Source of the DNA: Lineolata rhizophorae | Lineage: Eukaryota; Ascomycota; Dothideomycetes; Lineolatales; Lineolataceae | DNA: 56,149 nucleotides | Assembly (NCBI GenBank): GCA_010093515.1 | Contig: MU001682.1 | Coordinates: forward strand, 980,023 to 1,036,171 | Direction of reading: 5' to 3' | Shown here: one piece after another, positions 54,641-56,149 of the stretch | How the letters are laid out: each line of letters begins with the position of its first letter | Numbering within the stretch: the stretch's first letter is position 1 | Program-made: the position numbers and the translations under genes | Notes under the pieces: generated by a model | Told to the model about the DNA's origin: nothing | The model's input: the letters and a program-made list of their open reading frames with translations, nothing else | Databases searched by the model: none

Positions 54641-56149
54641 TTCGAACGACTTGTAGCACACGTACACGGCGGAGGCCGTCTTGCGCGTAGGACAATAGGC
54701 AGCATATATGCTCCCATTTGCTGCGGTCCAGTAAGAATTCCAAGTTTAGACGGTGTCCACGCAACACGTGTCTCACAATCTGGCCCGAAATGGTGTCGGA
54801 GCGCAAGCCCGTCCTCAACCTCCAAGTAGCTCTCAATAATACATTTGTTGTTGTGTACATCTCTGTCTCATCTCGCGCGCCACGCCCGGATGCAAGTGTC
54901 GCGGCAGAGCCATGCAGCCGGGGGACGAACTGCTGCCAGCAGAGCGCCATATCGATTGCCCCACGGACGTGTCGGCCCCGCATTGGCAGGCCGGCCCTAT
55001 CATCACCACCCACGATGCCGACCGTCAAGGATTCAAGCTTGCCAACGTCGCGGCCACCTTCGCATTGTGCTGCGCTAATGTAGGTAATCGCGGACGCATG
55101 CAGCAGTTCCTCAGCTATCCGGCAGCCTACTATTGGCCGTCGCAGCCAACTTTCCTAGCCGTATCGCGGACGAGAAGACATGATTCGGTGCGTTGCTTTC
55201 TGTTCCGGGCGAATTATCGTTATCCGGTGAGCCAAATGGCAGGGTTCGATTGGCGTGCATTGCATGCAGCGCTTGTTGTCCTCGTGTGATTTAGATATAG
55301 CTCTCCAGTTCCCGTGCATGGGAAGGGTCGCGTGCGCCGTCGGCGACTTTGCTGTAGGCTCTCCCAAAGACTGCTTTATCTGCGTCTGCACAAATAATAG
55401 TGTCGGTAGAAGCATGCTTTCGGCGTCACATGCGCTCCATCCGCCACTTTTGAAGGTAGAATAGTAGCCTCACTCTAGACTCTTCGAGGCTGTTAGTGTA
55501 TTGAGTCTGCTTTGCGTTCGATTTCTAGGACACTAGAACTCAAACTTGGAATTTTTTTTTCTTGACTACCCTAAAAAGCACCGAGAGCGTTTATAAAAGT
55601 ATTAGTATATATACCCTCCCTCAAGGGTAATATTGAATATTTTTACAGGGGAGTAAATATATATATGAGATAAAATTCCAGGATTTATAGGAGGCGGAAG
55701 CGTAGACGACGGGGGCTTCTCGCGGGGAGCCGGCCGAGCGGGTAGAGGCGACGGGCGTATATCTGCTAGAACCTAGGGGTTAGAAGACAAGCGAGATCGT
55801 ATAGACTTCGTGAAAATCGCATCGCGGGCGTATATAACCATATCGCGGACTTCCTCCCCTAATTCCACCGTAAAATACCCAAAAATAGTATCAGAGAAAG
55901 TAGAAACGAGGCTATTTAGTCCTAGAAATATTTTTCATAGTTTATAGGTATTGAGTTATTTATTAGTAGTAATCCCGCCAGGTTAGTAGATAACCTTACA
56001 AATAACTCGAGGTCTAGGGACCTTATATAAGATTACTCCTAATATACTTACATATAACGTGTAGTACCCCCTGGTCGGTCAGACCCCCTGGTCGGTCAGC
56101 TTCCATCATCACCACCACAAATTCTCTCATTACTCCATCAATTTTGAAG
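54641..56149. other. Right flank, turning AT-rich
   Basis: The first 800 bases are GC-rich 5' flank of the coiled-coil gene. From about 55.46 kb the sequence becomes AT-rich with TATATA and TTATAG words, like the left compartment. A perfect 17-bp tandem direct repeat lies at 56066-56099, followed by a C/A/T-rich stretch with few G to the window end that looks like a 5' leader. No gene can be called inside the window. Confidence 0.4.
56066..56099. repeat. Perfect 17-bp direct tandem repeat (ACCCCCTGGTCGGTCAG x2)
   Basis: Two identical adjacent copies at 56066-56082 and 56083-56099, GC-rich within AT-rich DNA. Tandem GC-rich direct repeats of this kind are common near the ends of pogo/Tc1-like DNA transposons in fungi, so this may be the left end of an element that continues past the window. 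The other end cannot be seen. Confidence 0.5.

Noticed and set aside
1-56149. CRISPR arrays, tRNA and 5S rRNA genes
   Set aside because: No regularly spaced repeats, no A/B box pairs with cloverleaf and no 5S core sequence were found; CRISPR is not expected in a fungal nuclear genome.

Overview
The window comes from a filamentous ascomycete (Pezizomycotina, most likely Sordariomycetes). The evidence is short introns (about 50-140 nt) with GTATGT/GTAAGT-type donors and CTAAC-like branch sites, Zn(II)2Cys6 regulators, and fungal families of glycosyltransferase, GH43, GH16 and acyltransferase-3. There is also a sharp split into two compartments. From about 0.2 to 34 kb the DNA is AT-rich, gene-poor and full of TpA, as expected after repeat-induced mutation and decay, with isolated genes. 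From about 34.4 to 54.7 kb it is GC-rich with intact genes. The last 700 bases turn AT-rich again.

Left compartment: a partial gene at the left edge (minus strand); two Zn2Cys6 proteins (422 aa, and 393 aa with the zinc cluster near the C-terminus); a small membrane-protein candidate at 14.6 kb; a full-length but divergent U2 snRNA at 16.87-17.05 kb, with a similar promoter 5 kb upstream in front of no recognisable RNA; a two-exon 210-aa orphan at 18.6 kb; a four-exon 385-aa protein at 20.9-22.3 kb; a three-exon secreted GH43/CBM35 exo-beta-1,3-galactanase at 25.8-27.4 kb; and a 215-aa orphan at 28.0 kb. Short palindromic repeats, a 20-bp minisatellite and several GC-rich islands that look like decayed genes lie between them.

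Right compartment: four neighbouring genes look like one cell-surface polysaccharide locus. They are a seven-TM protein (34.5-35.6 kb), a stand-alone acyltransferase-3-like protein (36.6-38.1 kb), a processive family-2 glycosyltransferase (42.9-44.5 kb) and, divergent from it, a 1071-aa fusion of a secreted GH16-like domain, a TM helix, a long Ser/Pro-rich linker and a second acyltransferase-3-like membrane domain (48.0-51.2 kb). The inferred job is synthesis and export of a glycan by the GT2, then binding, trimming or acylation by the other members. The two acyltransferase-like domains have lost opposite halves of the family's Arg-x10-His signature, and the GH16 domain has a non-canonical active-site motif. 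This locus is the best candidate here for an undescribed system. A 251-aa acidic protein and a 565-aa coiled-coil protein complete the region.

Exon structures were worked out by hand from splice signals and reading frame. Function names rest on visible motifs and family knowledge, not on searches.
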